This document shows, piece after piece, positions 27,152 through 35,510 of a stretch of DNA of 64,000 bases. Every line of letters begins with the position of its first letter. Within the stretch, counting starts at the first letter, position 1. The translations under genes were made by a program, and so were the position numbers. The stretch lies in contig NZ_JAIQZJ010000007.1 in NCBI RefSeq assembly GCF_020073815.1, forward strand, positions 248,001-312,000. Reading direction: 5' to 3'. The notes beneath the pieces are model-generated. The model was not told where the DNA came from and ran no database searches. It was given only the letters and a program-made list of their open reading frames with translations. This stretch comes from Nocardioides mangrovi (GTDB taxonomy: Bacteria; Actinomycetota; Actinomycetes; Propionibacteriales; Nocardioidaceae).

Positions 27152-28581
27152 GGATAGCCGGGGCGCTCGTCGTCGGCCACGGCGCGCGGGCCGGAGCCGT
27201 CCGCGAGCAGGTTGAGCAGCCGCAGCGCGCCGCGCACGTCGGCGACGTCGAGGACCCGCAACCCGTCGACCGTCCACGACTCCGGCGAGCGCGGGCCGGT
27301 GCGACCGGGCTCGGTCGGCACCACGGCGAGCTGGAAGCCCAGCCGGGCCGCCTCGGCGAGCCGCTGCGGCAGGTCGCGCACCCGGCGCAGCTCGCCGGCC
27401 AGCCCGATCTCGCCCATCGCGACGACGCCGCGCGGCGCCGGGACGCCCTGGTGGGCGGAGGTGAGGGCGACCGCGATGGCCAGGTCGCTGGCCGGCTCCA
27501 GCACCCGGGCGCCGCCGACGGTCGAGGCGAAGACGTCCTTGCTGAAGAGGTGCACCCCGCAGTGCTGGCCGAGCACCGCCGTCACCATCGCCACCCGGGC
27601 GGAGTCGAGCCCCGACGTCGTACGGCGGGGTCGCTCGGCCGCGCTGTGGGTGACCAGCGCCTGCACCTCGGCCAGCATCGGCCGCCGGCCCTCCATCGTC
27701 ACGGCGACGCAGGTGCCGGGGACGAGGGTGTGGTGGTTCTCCACGAACAGACCGGTCGGGTCGGTGACCGCGGTGATGCCGTCGGCGGCGAGGTCGAAGC
27801 AGCCGACCTCGTCGACGGGGCCGAAGCGGTTCTTCATCGCGCGCACCATCCGGAAGCGCGAGTTGCGGTCGCCCTCGAAGTGGAGCACCACGTCGACGAG
27901 GTGCTCGAGCACCCGCGGGCCGGCGATCGAGCCGTCCTTGGTGACGTGGCCGACGATCACGGTGGTGATGTTGCGGGTCTTGGCCACCCGGATCAGCGCG
28001 GCCGCCACCTCCTTGACCTGGGTGACGCCGCCGGGCACGCCGTCGATGCCGGAGGCGCCGATCGTCTGGATCGAGTCGACGACCAGCAGCGTCGGCCGCA
28101 CCTCCTCGATGTGGGTGAGCACCGCGCCCAGGTCGGTCTCGGCCGCGAGGTAGAGCTCGTCGTGGACCCCGCCGGTCCGGTCGGCACGCAGGCGCACCTG
28201 CGAGGCCGACTCCTCGCCGGTGACGTAGAGGGTGCGGCGCTGGTAGCGGGCCGTCTGGGCGGCCACCTCCAGCAGGAGCGTGCTCTTGCCGACCCCGGGC
28301 TCGCCGGCCAGCAGGATCGCCGCTCCGGGCACGAGGCCGCCACCGAGCACCCGGTCGAGCTCGGGCACCCCGCTGGTGCGGAACGCCGACTCCTCGACCG
28401 ACACCTGGGCGATCGGCACCGCCGGTGAGGTGACCGGGCTGGCCGACGTACGGCCCGCCGGCGCGACCGCCGCCTCGGCCACGGACCCCCAGGCCTGGCA
28501 CTCCCCGCACCGGCCCACCCACTTGGTGGTCTCCCAGCCGCACTCGGAGCAGCGGAAGGCGGGGCGCGGTGTCTTCGGCAT
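27145..28581 (-). CDS. radA: DNA repair protein RadA
   Basis: RadA is a RecA-like branch-migration ATPase that helps recombination. The 478-residue protein has an N-terminal zinc finger C-x2-C-x11-C-x2-C (FRCSECGWETTKWVGRCGEC), Walker A GEPGVGKSTLLL (about residues 90-100), the RadA-specific KNRFG motif, and a Lon-like C-terminal domain with RVLEPASDLAIAVAL and GEIGLAGELR. I use ATG 28581 (MPKTPRPAFRC); an upstream in-frame start adds 11 unconserved residues. No clear ribosome site is visible, so it may be leaderless or weakly translated. Confidence 0.96.
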   Translation of the reverse strand: MPKTPRPAFRCSECGWETTKWVGRCGECQAWGSVAEAAVAPAGRTSASPVTSPAVPIAQVSVEESAFRTSGVPELDRVLGGGLVPGAAILLAGEPGVGKSTLLLEVAAQTARYQRRTLYVTGEESASQVRLRADRTGGVHDELYLAAETDLGAVLTHIEEVRPTLLVVDSIQTIGASGIDGVPGGVTQVKEVAAALIRVAKTRNITTVIVGHVTKDGSIAGPRVLEHLVDVVLHFEGDRNSRFRMVRAMKNRFGPVDEVGCFDLAADGITAVTDPTGLFVENHHTLVPGTCVAVTMEGRRPMLAEVQALVTHSAAERPRRTTSGLDSARVAMVTAVLGQHCGVHLFSKDVFASTVGGARVLEPASDLAIAVALTSAHQGVPAPRGVVAMGEIGLAGELRRVRDLPQRLAEAARLGFQLAVVPTEPGRTGPRSPESWTVDGLRVLDVADVRGALRLLNLLADGSGPRAVADDERPGYPY

Positions 28582-28637
28582 GCGGACACCGTAGGGCGCA
28601 GCGCCGACATCCACCCGCGGCGGGGCCGTCCGTCCTC

Positions 28638-28663
28638 TATCGTGGTCTTGGATCGATCAAGAC
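28638..28663 (+). promoter_or_regulatory. LacI promoter -10 and putative operator
   Basis: TATCGT (28638-28643) fits a -10 and puts the start of transcription near 28650. An inverted repeat GTCTTG-N7-CAAGAC (28645-28663) with GATCGATC in its centre lies across that point, as expected for an autorepressor. Confidence 0.4.
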
Positions 28664-28688
28664 ATTCCGCGCACGTCGAGGAGGTGGG

Positions 28689-29753
28689 GTGTCCCGAGAC
28701 GTCACGCGCGCTGCCGCGCGCCTGCCCTCCCTGCCGGCTCGTCTGCCGGCGACCCCGCCGACCCTCGCCGACGTGGCCGAGCGGGCCGGGGTCTCGCGCC
28801 AGACGGTGTCCAACGCGATCAACAACCCCGACCTCCTGCGTCCCGACACGCTCGCGCGGGTGCAGGGCGCGATCGACGAGCTGGGCTACTCGCCCAACCG
28901 CGCCGCCCGCAACCTGCGCACCCGCTCCTCCCACCTCGTCGGCATGCGCATCGGCCCGGCCCAGGAGGGCACCGCCAACGCCACGATGGACCGCTTCGTC
29001 CACTCCCTCGTGGAGACGACGCGCGAGGCGGGCTACCACGTGCTGCTCTTCGCGGCCGAGCCCGACGACCCGATGACCGGGTACGACGACCTGCTCCGCT
29101 CGACCGCCGTCGACGCGTTCGTCATCACCGACACCTACCTCGGCAACCCCCAGGCCTCCTGGCTCGAGCAGCGGCGCGCACCGTTCGTGGCGTTCGGCCG
29201 GCCGTGGGACCAGCCCGAGGCGCGGCACCCGTGGGTCGACGTCGACGGTGCCGCCGGCACCGCCCTGGCCACCGACCACCTGCTCGACAAGGGCCACACC
29301 CGGGTCGCCTGGATCGGCTGGCGCAAGGACTCCCGGATCGGCGAGGACCGGCGTTCCGGCTGGCTCCGGGCGATGCACGGGCGGGGGCTGTCGACCACCG
29401 GCCTCGCGTCCCGCGTCGAGGACACCGTCGCCTCCGGACGCGACGCCAGCGCCCACCTGCTCGACGAGGCCCAGCCCTCGGCGTTCGTCTGCGCGTCCGA
29501 CACCCTCGCCGTCGGCGTGCTGCGCACCCTCGCCGACCGCGGCCTGGTCGCGGGCCGGGACGTGGCCGTCGTCGGCTTCGACGACTCGCAGGTCGCGCCG
29601 CTCACCCAGCCCGGGCTCACCTCCGTTCGGCAGCCGCTCGAGGACGTCGCAGTCGAGGTCGTGAAGGCGTTGGAGGGCCTGCTCGGCCACCCGCCCGCGG
29701 TCGGACCGGGCGTGATGCTGACCCCGACGCTGACGGTGCGCGGCAGCTCCTAG
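28689..29753 (+). CDS. LacI-family transcriptional regulator
   Basis: A 354-residue repressor with an N-terminal HTH and hinge (TLADVAERAGVSRQTVSNAI, then GYSPNRAARNLRTRSS, about residues 22-75), followed by a periplasmic-binding-protein-like sensor domain (VGMRIGP, DGAAGTALATDHLL, CASDTLAVGVLRTL, VVGFDDSQVA). GTG 28689 follows GGAGG by four bases. About 20 Arg/Pro-rich residues precede the HTH. No sugar-use genes are adjacent, so it may act on distant genes or only on itself. The effector is unknown. Confidence 0.88.
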   Translation: MSRDVTRAAARLPSLPARLPATPPTLADVAERAGVSRQTVSNAINNPDLLRPDTLARVQGAIDELGYSPNRAARNLRTRSSHLVGMRIGPAQEGTANATMDRFVHSLVETTREAGYHVLLFAAEPDDPMTGYDDLLRSTAVDAFVITDTYLGNPQASWLEQRRAPFVAFGRPWDQPEARHPWVDVDGAAGTALATDHLLDKGHTRVAWIGWRKDSRIGEDRRSGWLRAMHGRGLSTTGLASRVEDTVASGRDASAHLLDEAQPSAFVCASDTLAVGVLRTLADRGLVAGRDVAVVGFDDSQVAPLTQPGLTSVRQPLEDVAVEVVKALEGLLGHPPAVGPGVMLTPTLTVRGSS

Positions 29754-29832
29754 CCGAAGCGCCCGCCGGTCGCCTCGTGGTGCCGCGTGCGCGGGTCAGA
29801 CCACGCCCTGTGTCAGCCGGGCCGGCAGGACG

Positions 29833-30528
29833 TCAGAAGCCGCGCCACCACACGTTGACGGCGTAGTCGACCTCGGTGCCGGTGTGCTCGGCGAGCACGG
29901 CCTCGGCGGTCTCGGCGGTGAGCTCGATGCGCACCACCGCCTCGAGGTCCGCGCGCGACGGGAAGACCCAGCGCATGTCGACGGGGATCCGCGTCCACCC
30001 GCGCGTCGACCAGAACCGCTCAACGGTGGGGGGATCGACCTCCGGGTAGCCGCGGCGGAACCACGAGCCGAACGTCGAGCGGGTCGGGTCGTTGTCGATC
30101 ACGTACGCCGTACCACCGCGCCGGACGACGCGGTCGAGCTCCGCCAGCCCGGGCTCGCAGCCGGGACCGAAGAAGTAGGCCCAGCGCGCGTGCACGACAT
30201 CGACGGACGCGTCCGGCAGCGGCAGCGACTGCGCCGTGCCCTGGTGGACGGTCACGTTCGGCAGCCGCCGGGTGCGCCGGCGCGCCAGGGCCACGAGGTC
30301 GCCGTGCGGCTCGACCCCGACCACCGAGGCGGCCGTCGCCGCGAACCACGACAGGTGGAAGCCGGTCCCGCACCCGACGTCCAGCACGGCGCGGCCGTCC
30401 CAGGACGCCACCGACCGCAGCGCGGCCTCGATGGCGCCGTCCGGGTCGACCGCGCGGTTCTCGGTATCGTACGTCGCCGTGTGGTGCCAGATGTTGGGGC
30501 TCGGCCGAGCCCCGGGACTGATGGTCAG
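29833..30528 (-). CDS. Class I SAM-dependent methyltransferase, non-standard start
   Basis: A cytosolic methyltransferase of about 231 residues. It shows motif I VLDVGCGTGFHLSWF, the acidic strand VVGVEPHGDLV, LPLPDASVDVVHARW and RVVRRGGTAYVID. The family N-terminus (PNIWHHTATYDTENRAVDPDG) has no ATG, GTG or TTG close upstream. The best positions are CTG 30528, which would overlap the VOC stop as CTGA, or GTG 30600, which would overlap the VOC gene by 76 bases. I use CTG as the shorter model. Tight linkage to the VOC gene suggests one transcript. The substrate is unknown. Confidence 0.75.
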   Translation of the reverse strand: MTISPGARPSPNIWHHTATYDTENRAVDPDGAIEAALRSVASWDGRAVLDVGCGTGFHLSWFAATAASVVGVEPHGDLVALARRRTRRLPNVTVHQGTAQSLPLPDASVDVVHARWAYFFGPGCEPGLAELDRVVRRGGTAYVIDNDPTRSTFGSWFRRGYPEVDPPTVERFWSTRGWTRIPVDMRWVFPSRADLEAVVRIELTAETAEAVLAEHTGTEVDYAVNVWWRGF

Positions 30529-31163
30529 AGACGGACCAGGCCGTTGGGCGTCTGGAACTGCGCGGCCAGGATGCCGGGGGTGCCGTTGGGGGCGACCCAC
30601 TCGACCTTCACGTCCTCCAGCGGGGCCTCGACCGGCTCGCCGAGCCACTCGCTCACGCGCAGCGGGTCGCCCGCGATCTCCAGGCAGGCCAGGGAGAAGT
30701 CGTCCGAGGCACCCTCGCTCGGGTGCATCTCGCGGGGGCTCTCCCACTCGATGAAGAAGGGCAGCTGCGGGTCGGCGATGAGGCCGTTGATGCCGATCTG
30801 CTTCCAGCGCAGCTCGGACCCGTCGGGACGGTGCCGGCTGCCGGTCGCGGCCTCGCGGCCGAGGCGCTGCTCGACGACCGAGATGTCCTTGACCGCGACG
30901 ACCCAGCCGAGCCAGCCGCCACCGAGGGCCGAGCGGGCCCGCACGGCCTGGCCGAACGGTGCCTTGTCGGACGCCGGGTGGTCGAGCACCTCGACGATCT
31001 CGAGGTAGGTGTCACCGGCGAGCGGCAGGGTCATGTTGCGGGTGCCGAAACGGGGATGCACTCCGCCGTCGACGAATTCCTTGCCGAGCAGTCCCCCGAG
31101 TCGCTGGGCAGTGCTGGCGAGGCCATCCGGTCCTGCGGCGAAAGAGAGATGGTCCAGGCGCAT
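30525..31163 (-). CDS. VOC-superfamily protein (glyoxalase-like)
   Basis: A 212-residue protein of the vicinal-oxygen-chelate type. MRLDHLSFAAGPDGL starts the first beta-alpha-beta-beta-beta unit, GDTYLEIVEVLDHP carries a likely metal-binding Glu, and a second half begins near FSLACLEIAG. The layout fits glyoxalase-like domain 3 proteins, whose reactions vary, so I do not name a substrate. ATG 31163 is the start. The 94-base gap upstream contains the palindrome TCTCGACGTCGAGA (31215-31228). A methyltransferase is coupled downstream. Confidence 0.75.
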   Translation of the reverse strand: MRLDHLSFAAGPDGLASTAQRLGGLLGKEFVDGGVHPRFGTRNMTLPLAGDTYLEIVEVLDHPASDKAPFGQAVRARSALGGGWLGWVVAVKDISVVEQRLGREAATGSRHRPDGSELRWKQIGINGLIADPQLPFFIEWESPREMHPSEGASDDFSLACLEIAGDPLRVSEWLGEPVEAPLEDVKVEWVAPNGTPGILAAQFQTPNGLVRL

Positions 31164-31214
31164 GCAGAGATTCTGAACAATCACTGAGAGCCGCCGGACG
31201 CCGGGGTCCGGGTT

Positions 31215-31228
31215 TCTCGACGTCGAGA
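31215..31228. promoter_or_regulatory. 14-bp perfect palindrome upstream of the VOC gene
   Basis: TCTCGACGTCGAGA lies in the gap 31164-31257, about 50 bases before the VOC start. It could be an operator; no regulator is adjacent to it. Confidence 0.2.
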
Positions 31229-31257
31229 GTTTCTGGGGCGGCCTGTCGGGGCGTGCC

Positions 31258-32022
31258 TCAGCGCGGGTCGGCCGGGTGCAGCGCCAGCGCCGACCGGGAG
31301 CGCACGTGCGCGTCGCAGTGACGCACCAGCTCGTCGTACGCCGCCTTGCCCATGAGCTCGGTGAGCTCGGCCTCGTGGGTGACGTAGACGGGCTCGAGGG
31401 CGACGTGCGCCTCGGTGTTGCCCGAGCAGTACCAGTCGAGGTCGTGGCCGCCAGGGCCCCAGCCACGGCGGTCGTACTCGCCGATCGAGACCTCGGTGTA
31501 CGACGTGCCGTCCTGTCGCTCGACGGTGCGGAAGGTGCGCCGGATCGGCAGCTGCCAGCACACGTCCGGCTTGGTCTCGACGGGGTTCTTGCCGATCACG
31601 TAGGCCAGGGCGTGCAGGGCGCAGCCCACGCCGTTCTTGAAGCCGGGACGGTTCTGGAAGACGCACGCCTGCTGCCCGTCGAGCACCGTGGTGCGCGTCT
31701 TGCGCTCGCCGTCCTCGTCGACCTCGATCCAGTCCTTCTTCTTCACCGGCCGGCCCTGCGGCTTCTGCTGCCACAGCTCCTCGTCGAGCATGTCGACGTA
31801 GGCCGCGACCCGCTTCTCGTCGGCCTTGTCGGCGAAGTGGGCGCCGAGGGTGCAGCAGCCCATGTCGGGGGCGTCGGCGTAGATGCCCTGGCAGCCCTCG
31901 CCGAAGATGCACTTGTACGACGACGTCAGCCAGGTGAGGTCGCAGCGCATCATCTCGGACTCGTCGGCCGGGTTGACGAACTCGACGTACGCGCGGGGGA
32001 AGACCAGGTCGACTTCGGGCAC
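31258..32022 (-). CDS. Cysteine-rich conserved protein, function unknown
   Basis: A 254-residue protein with about ten Cys. A group in the first quarter ([27 protein letters not shown]) is followed by others ([29 protein letters not shown]). The C-x10-C-x5-C and adjacent CC pattern suggests a metal or iron-sulfur site, loosely like YkgJ/DUF3109-type proteins, but I cannot confirm that. It has no signal peptide or membrane segment. GTG 32022 is the start. It diverges from ppx/gppA by 152 bases. Confidence 0.65.
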   Translation of the reverse strand: MPEVDLVFPRAYVEFVNPADESEMMRCDLTWLTSSYKCIFGEGCQGIYADAPDMGCCTLGAHFADKADEKRVAAYVDMLDEELWQQKPQGRPVKKKDWIEVDEDGERKTRTTVLDGQQACVFQNRPGFKNGVGCALHALAYVIGKNPVETKPDVCWQLPIRRTFRTVERQDGTSYTEVSIGEYDRRGWGPGGHDLDWYCSGNTEAHVALEPVYVTHEAELTELMGKAAYDELVRHCDAHVRSRSALALHPADPR

Positions 32023-32161
32023 GTCCCCACACTACGGGGCCACCGACGCCGACCCGGTGAGAGGACGCGCGCTGCCTGGGCTGCTGGCGACCTGCCAAAC
32101 GCCGAGCGCGGGCTCGGCTCCGGATCGGGTGCGAGACGGGGCCTCGTGGCGCAGGCCCTAG

Positions 32162-32167
32162 TAGCGT
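32162..32167 (+). promoter_or_regulatory. Candidate leaderless -10 before ppx/gppA
   Basis: TAGCGT ends seven bases before ATG 32175, and the identical hexamer precedes the gene at 21740. Confidence 0.4.
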
Positions 32168-32174
32168 TGGTCCC

Positions 32175-33110
32175 ATGCGCCTGGGCGTCCTCGACATCGG
32201 CTCCAACACCGGTCACCTGCTGGTCGTCGACGCCCACCGGGGCGCCGCACCGCTCCCGGCCTACTCCTACAAGGAGCCGCTGCGTCTCGCCGAGCACCTC
32301 GACGCCGCCGGTGCGGTCACGCAGGCGGGCATCGACGCGCTGGCCGCCTTCACCGCGCAGGCCCAGCGGGTCGCGGAGGACAAGGGCTGCGAGGACATGC
32401 TCGCGTTCGCGACCTCCGCGGTGCGCGACGCGGTCAACTCCGACGCCGTGCTGGCCGAGGTCGCCGAGCGCACCGGCCTGGCGATCCCGGTGCTGTCCGG
32501 CGAGGACGAGGCGCGGCTGACCTTCCTCGCCGTACGCCGGTGGTCCGGGTGGTCCGCGGGCCGGCTCTGGGTCTTCGACATCGGCGGCGGCTCGCTGGAG
32601 ATCGCGGGCGGCGCCGACGAGGAGCCGGAGGTGGCGTGGTCGCTGCCGCTGGGCGCGGCCCGCCTGGCCCGTCAGCACCTCGGCGCCGCGCCCGTCGACG
32701 AGGACGCGCTGCGCTCGCTGCGCAAGCAGATCCGCGCCGACATCGCCCGCGACGCCGGGCGGCTGCTGCGTCACGGCGCGGCCGACCACGCGGCGGCGAC
32801 CTCCAAGACGTTCCGCTCGCTCGCCCGGATCTGCGGCGCAGCCCCGTCGGGCGACGGCCCGCTCGTCCCGCGCGCGATGCCGCTGGTGGCGGTGTCGGAG
32901 TGGATCCCCAAGCTGGCGGCGATGACCCACGACGAGCTCGCCGCGCTCCCGGGCGTCTCGGCGAGCCGGGCCCACCAGATCCTGCCGGGTGCGCTGGTCG
33001 CCGAGGCGGCGATGGAGATCTTCGAGCTCGAGGCGCTGGAGATCTGCCCCTGGGCGCTCCGCGAGGGCGTGATCCTCGAGCGGCTCGACCAGATCACGAT
33101 CGGCTCCTGA
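32175..33110 (+). CDS. Ppx/GppA-family phosphatase
   Basis: An exopolyphosphatase or pppGpp phosphatase, linking polyphosphate and stringent signalling. The 311-residue protein has the actin-like phosphate loop [16 protein letters not shown] at the N-terminus, FATSAVRDA, the catalytic [10 protein letters not shown], and the second phosphate loop [11 protein letters not shown], ending with [14 protein letters not shown]. It is the short form, lacking the C-terminal HD domain of E. coli Ppx, as in mycobacterial Ppx1/Ppx2. It overlaps the sugar-phosphate isomerase gene by TGATG. Confidence 0.92.
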   Translation: MRLGVLDIGSNTGHLLVVDAHRGAAPLPAYSYKEPLRLAEHLDAAGAVTQAGIDALAAFTAQAQRVAEDKGCEDMLAFATSAVRDAVNSDAVLAEVAERTGLAIPVLSGEDEARLTFLAVRRWSGWSAGRLWVFDIGGGSLEIAGGADEEPEVAWSLPLGAARLARQHLGAAPVDEDALRSLRKQIRADIARDAGRLLRHGAADHAAATSKTFRSLARICGAAPSGDGPLVPRAMPLVAVSEWIPKLAAMTHDELAALPGVSASRAHQILPGALVAEAAMEIFELEALEICPWALREGVILERLDQITIGS

Positions 33111-33901
33111 TGGCCCCACGCATCGGCCTCTCGACCGTCTCGGTCTATCCCGAGTCGACGGCGCACGCCTTCTCCTGGGCGGCGACGGTGGGGTACGACG
33201 CGGTCGAGGTGATGGTCGGGATCGACGCGCTCAGCCAGCAGACCGCCGCCGTCAAGCAGCTCTCCGAGCACCACGAGCTGCCGATCGCCGCCGTCCACGC
33301 GCCCTGCCTGCTCTTCACCCAGCGGGTCTGGGGCACCGAGCCGTGGGGCAAGCTCGAACGCTCCGCCGAGATGGCCCACGCCGTCGGCGCCGAGGTGGTC
33401 GTCGTGCACCCGCCCTTCCGCTGGCAGAAGAGCTACGCCCGCGACTTCGTCGACGGGATCGCGGCGCTGGAGACCTCGACCGGCCTCGCGTTCGCCGTGG
33501 AGAACATGTATCCCTGGCGTGCCTCCAGCCGGCGCGAGATGGAGATGTACCTCCCCGGCTGGGACCCCTCGACCGAGCCCTACGCCAACACCACCATCGA
33601 CCTCTCCCACGCCGCGATCGCGCAGAGCGACCCGGTCGCGATGGCCGAGCGGCTCGGCGACCGCCTGCGGCACATCCACCTCACCGACGGCACCGGCTCC
33701 GCCAAGGACGAGCACCTCGTGCCCGGGCGGGGGGAGATGGGCGCGGACCTCTTCCTCCAGCACCTCGCCCGCACCGGCTTCGACGGCGAGATCGTCCTGG
33801 AGATCAACACCCGCAAGGCCGCCGACCGCGCCGAGCGCGAGCGCGACCTGCGGGAGTCGCTCGACTTCGCCCGCGAGCACCTCGCCGTCCCCACGCCGTG
33901 A
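33110..33901 (+). CDS. Sugar phosphate isomerase/epimerase-like TIM barrel
   Basis: A 263-residue AP-endonuclease-2-type TIM barrel. It shows GLSTVSVYPES at strand one, AVHAPCLL, VVVHPPF, FAVENMYPW, metal-site residues in NTTIDLSHAAI and HIHLTDGTG, and EIVLEINTRKA near the end. These predict a divalent-metal sugar isomerase, but the substrate is unknown. Coupling to ppx/gppA by TGATG and the same pairing in mycobacteria suggests a conserved joint role. It is followed by a palindromic repeat element. Confidence 0.82.
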   Translation: MAPRIGLSTVSVYPESTAHAFSWAATVGYDAVEVMVGIDALSQQTAAVKQLSEHHELPIAAVHAPCLLFTQRVWGTEPWGKLERSAEMAHAVGAEVVVVHPPFRWQKSYARDFVDGIAALETSTGLAFAVENMYPWRASSRREMEMYLPGWDPSTEPYANTTIDLSHAAIAQSDPVAMAERLGDRLRHIHLTDGTGSAKDEHLVPGRGEMGADLFLQHLARTGFDGEIVLEINTRKAADRAERERDLRESLDFAREHLAVPTP

Positions 33902-33907
33902 CCGGAC

Positions 33908-33989
33908 GCAGGATTCACCGGTGCACCGGTGAATCCTGCACTTCTCAGGCGTTGCAACCCCTGAGAAGTGCAGCGATCGCCTGAGAAGT
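33908..33989. repeat. Dispersed palindromic element, copy 1
   Basis: It starts seven bases after a stop codon. A 32-base perfect palindrome (33908-33939, core CACCGGTG repeated twice) is followed by a 13-bp hairpin (33937-33949 with 33960-33972, loop containing GTTGCAAC) and a direct repeat of CCTGAGAAGT (33960-33969 and 33980-33989). A related copy lies at 58762. It may also end transcription. Confidence 0.8.
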
Positions 33990-34026
33990 ACTGGCGGTCC
34001 CCGGGCTTCTGCGCCACATTCGTCGG

Positions 34027-34737
34027 GTGAGTGCCGCGGTCGAGATCCGGGACCTGCACGTCGTGCGGGGCGGCCGCACGGTGCTGGAGCACCTCGACGT
34101 CACGATCGGCGGCGGCGTGACCGGGCTCCTCGGCCCGAGCGGCTGCGGCAAGTCCACGCTGATGCGCTGCCTGGTCGGCGTCCAGCGCACCAGCGGCGGC
34201 AGCGTCACCGTCTTCGGTGACGCCGCGGGGAGCCGGGCGCTGCGCGACCGGATCGGCTACGTCACCCAGGCCGCGAGCGTGTACGACGACCTCACCCCCG
34301 TCGAGAACCTCTCCTTCTTCGCCCGCGTCCTCGGTGTCGACCGGTCGGAGGTGGACCGGGTCGTCGAGGCCGTCGACCTCGGTGACCACCGCGACCGGGT
34401 GGTCGGCCGGCTCAGCGGCGGCCAGCGCAGCCGAGCGAGCCTCGCGGTCGCGCTGCTGGGCAGCCCGGACCTGCTGGTGCTCGACGAGCCGACGGTCGGG
34501 CTCGACCCGGTGCTCCGCGAGGACCTCTGGTCGCTCTTCCACGAGCTCGCCGACCGCGGCACGGCGGTCTTCGTCTCCAGCCACGTGATGGACGAGGCCG
34601 AGCGCTGCGACCGGCTGCTGCTGATGCGCGAGGGCCGGATCATCGCCGACGGCTCGCCCGGCGAGATCAAGGAGAGGGCCGGCGCCGCCAGCGTCGAGGA
34701 GGCCTTCCTCGCGATCGTGCGGAGGGACGTCGCGTGA
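34027..34737 (+). CDS. ABC-2-type exporter, ATP-binding protein
   Basis: A 236-residue cytosolic ATPase. Walker A is GPSGCGKSTLM (about residues 37-47), then YVTQAASVYDDLTPVENL, signature RLSGGQRSRASLAVALL, Walker B LLVLDEPTVGLDP, and the switch His in VSSHVMDEAERCDRLLL. This is the DrrA/NatA-like class that works with an ABC-2 permease, encoded next with a GTGA overlap. GTG 34027 is the start. The transported compound is unknown; drug or lipid export is usual for the class. Confidence 0.92.
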   Translation: MSAAVEIRDLHVVRGGRTVLEHLDVTIGGGVTGLLGPSGCGKSTLMRCLVGVQRTSGGSVTVFGDAAGSRALRDRIGYVTQAASVYDDLTPVENLSFFARVLGVDRSEVDRVVEAVDLGDHRDRVVGRLSGGQRSRASLAVALLGSPDLLVLDEPTVGLDPVLREDLWSLFHELADRGTAVFVSSHVMDEAERCDRLLLMREGRIIADGSPGEIKERAGAASVEEAFLAIVRRDVA

Positions 34738-35465
34738 CCCCGCGCATCACCGCCGCCGTGGCCGCCCGGGTGCTCCGGCAGATCCGCCGCGACCGCCGTA
34801 CCCTCGCGCTCCTGCTCGTGCTGCCCTGCCTGCTCATCACGCTGCTGTGGTGGATGTTCCGGGACACCCCGGTCTTCGACCAGGTCGGGCCGGCGCTGCT
34901 CGCGATGTTCCCCTTCATCGTGATGTTCCTGGTCACCAGCGTCACCACGCTCCGTGAGCGCAGCAGCGGCACCCTCGAGCGCCTGCTCGCGATGCCGATG
35001 GGCAAGCTCGACTTCCTCGTCGGGTACGCCGTCGCCTTCGGGTTGGTCGCCGCCGTGCAGGCCGCGCTCGCCGTCGGCCTCAGCGTCGGCCTGCTCGACC
35101 TCGAGGTCATCGGACCGGTCTGGCTGCTGTTCGTGGTGGCGGTCGTCGACGCGGTCCTCGGCACCGCCCTCGGGCTCTTCGTCAGCGCGTTCGCGCAGAC
35201 GGAGTTCCAGGCCGTCCAGTTCATGCCGGCGGTGGTGATCCCGCAGATCCTGCTGTGCGGCCTCTTCCTCCCGCGCGACCAGCTGCCCGACGCGCTGCAC
35301 TGGATCAGCGACCTGCTGCCGCTCAGCTACGCCGTCGACGCGATGACCACGCTGACCACCTCCGCGGAGACCGGCGACGTGTGGGCCGACCTCGCCGTGG
35401 TGGCCGGCTTCGCGGTCGCCGGGCTGGCCGCCGGCGCGGCGACCCTGCGCCGACGTACCCCCTGA
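34734..35465 (+). CDS. ABC-2-type exporter, permease
   Basis: A 243-residue membrane protein with six hydrophobic segments (about residues 22-40, 55-75, 96-120, 127-150, 160-180 and 215-235). Typical ABC-2 features are the amphipathic N-terminal helix and the ERLLAMPMGKLDFLVGYAVAF loop that contacts the ATPase, plus the late PLSYAVDAM motif. It overlaps the ATPase gene by GTGA. Function as a DrrB-like exporter subunit is inferred from family and neighbour. Confidence 0.9.
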   Translation: MTPRITAAVAARVLRQIRRDRRTLALLLVLPCLLITLLWWMFRDTPVFDQVGPALLAMFPFIVMFLVTSVTTLRERSSGTLERLLAMPMGKLDFLVGYAVAFGLVAAVQAALAVGLSVGLLDLEVIGPVWLLFVVAVVDAVLGTALGLFVSAFAQTEFQAVQFMPAVVIPQILLCGLFLPRDQLPDALHWISDLLPLSYAVDAMTTLTTSAETGDVWADLAVVAGFAVAGLAAGAATLRRRTP

Positions 35466-35497
35466 GGCGCGAAATCGGCATCCTCGGGCCGCCGTCG

Positions 35498-35503
35498 TAG
35501 CCT
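35498..35503 (+). promoter_or_regulatory. Candidate leaderless -10 before proline dehydrogenase
   Basis: TAGCCT ends seven bases before ATG 35511. GAGGG in between could alternatively act as a ribosome site on a longer transcript. Confidence 0.35.
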
Positions 35504-35510
35504 GAGGGAC

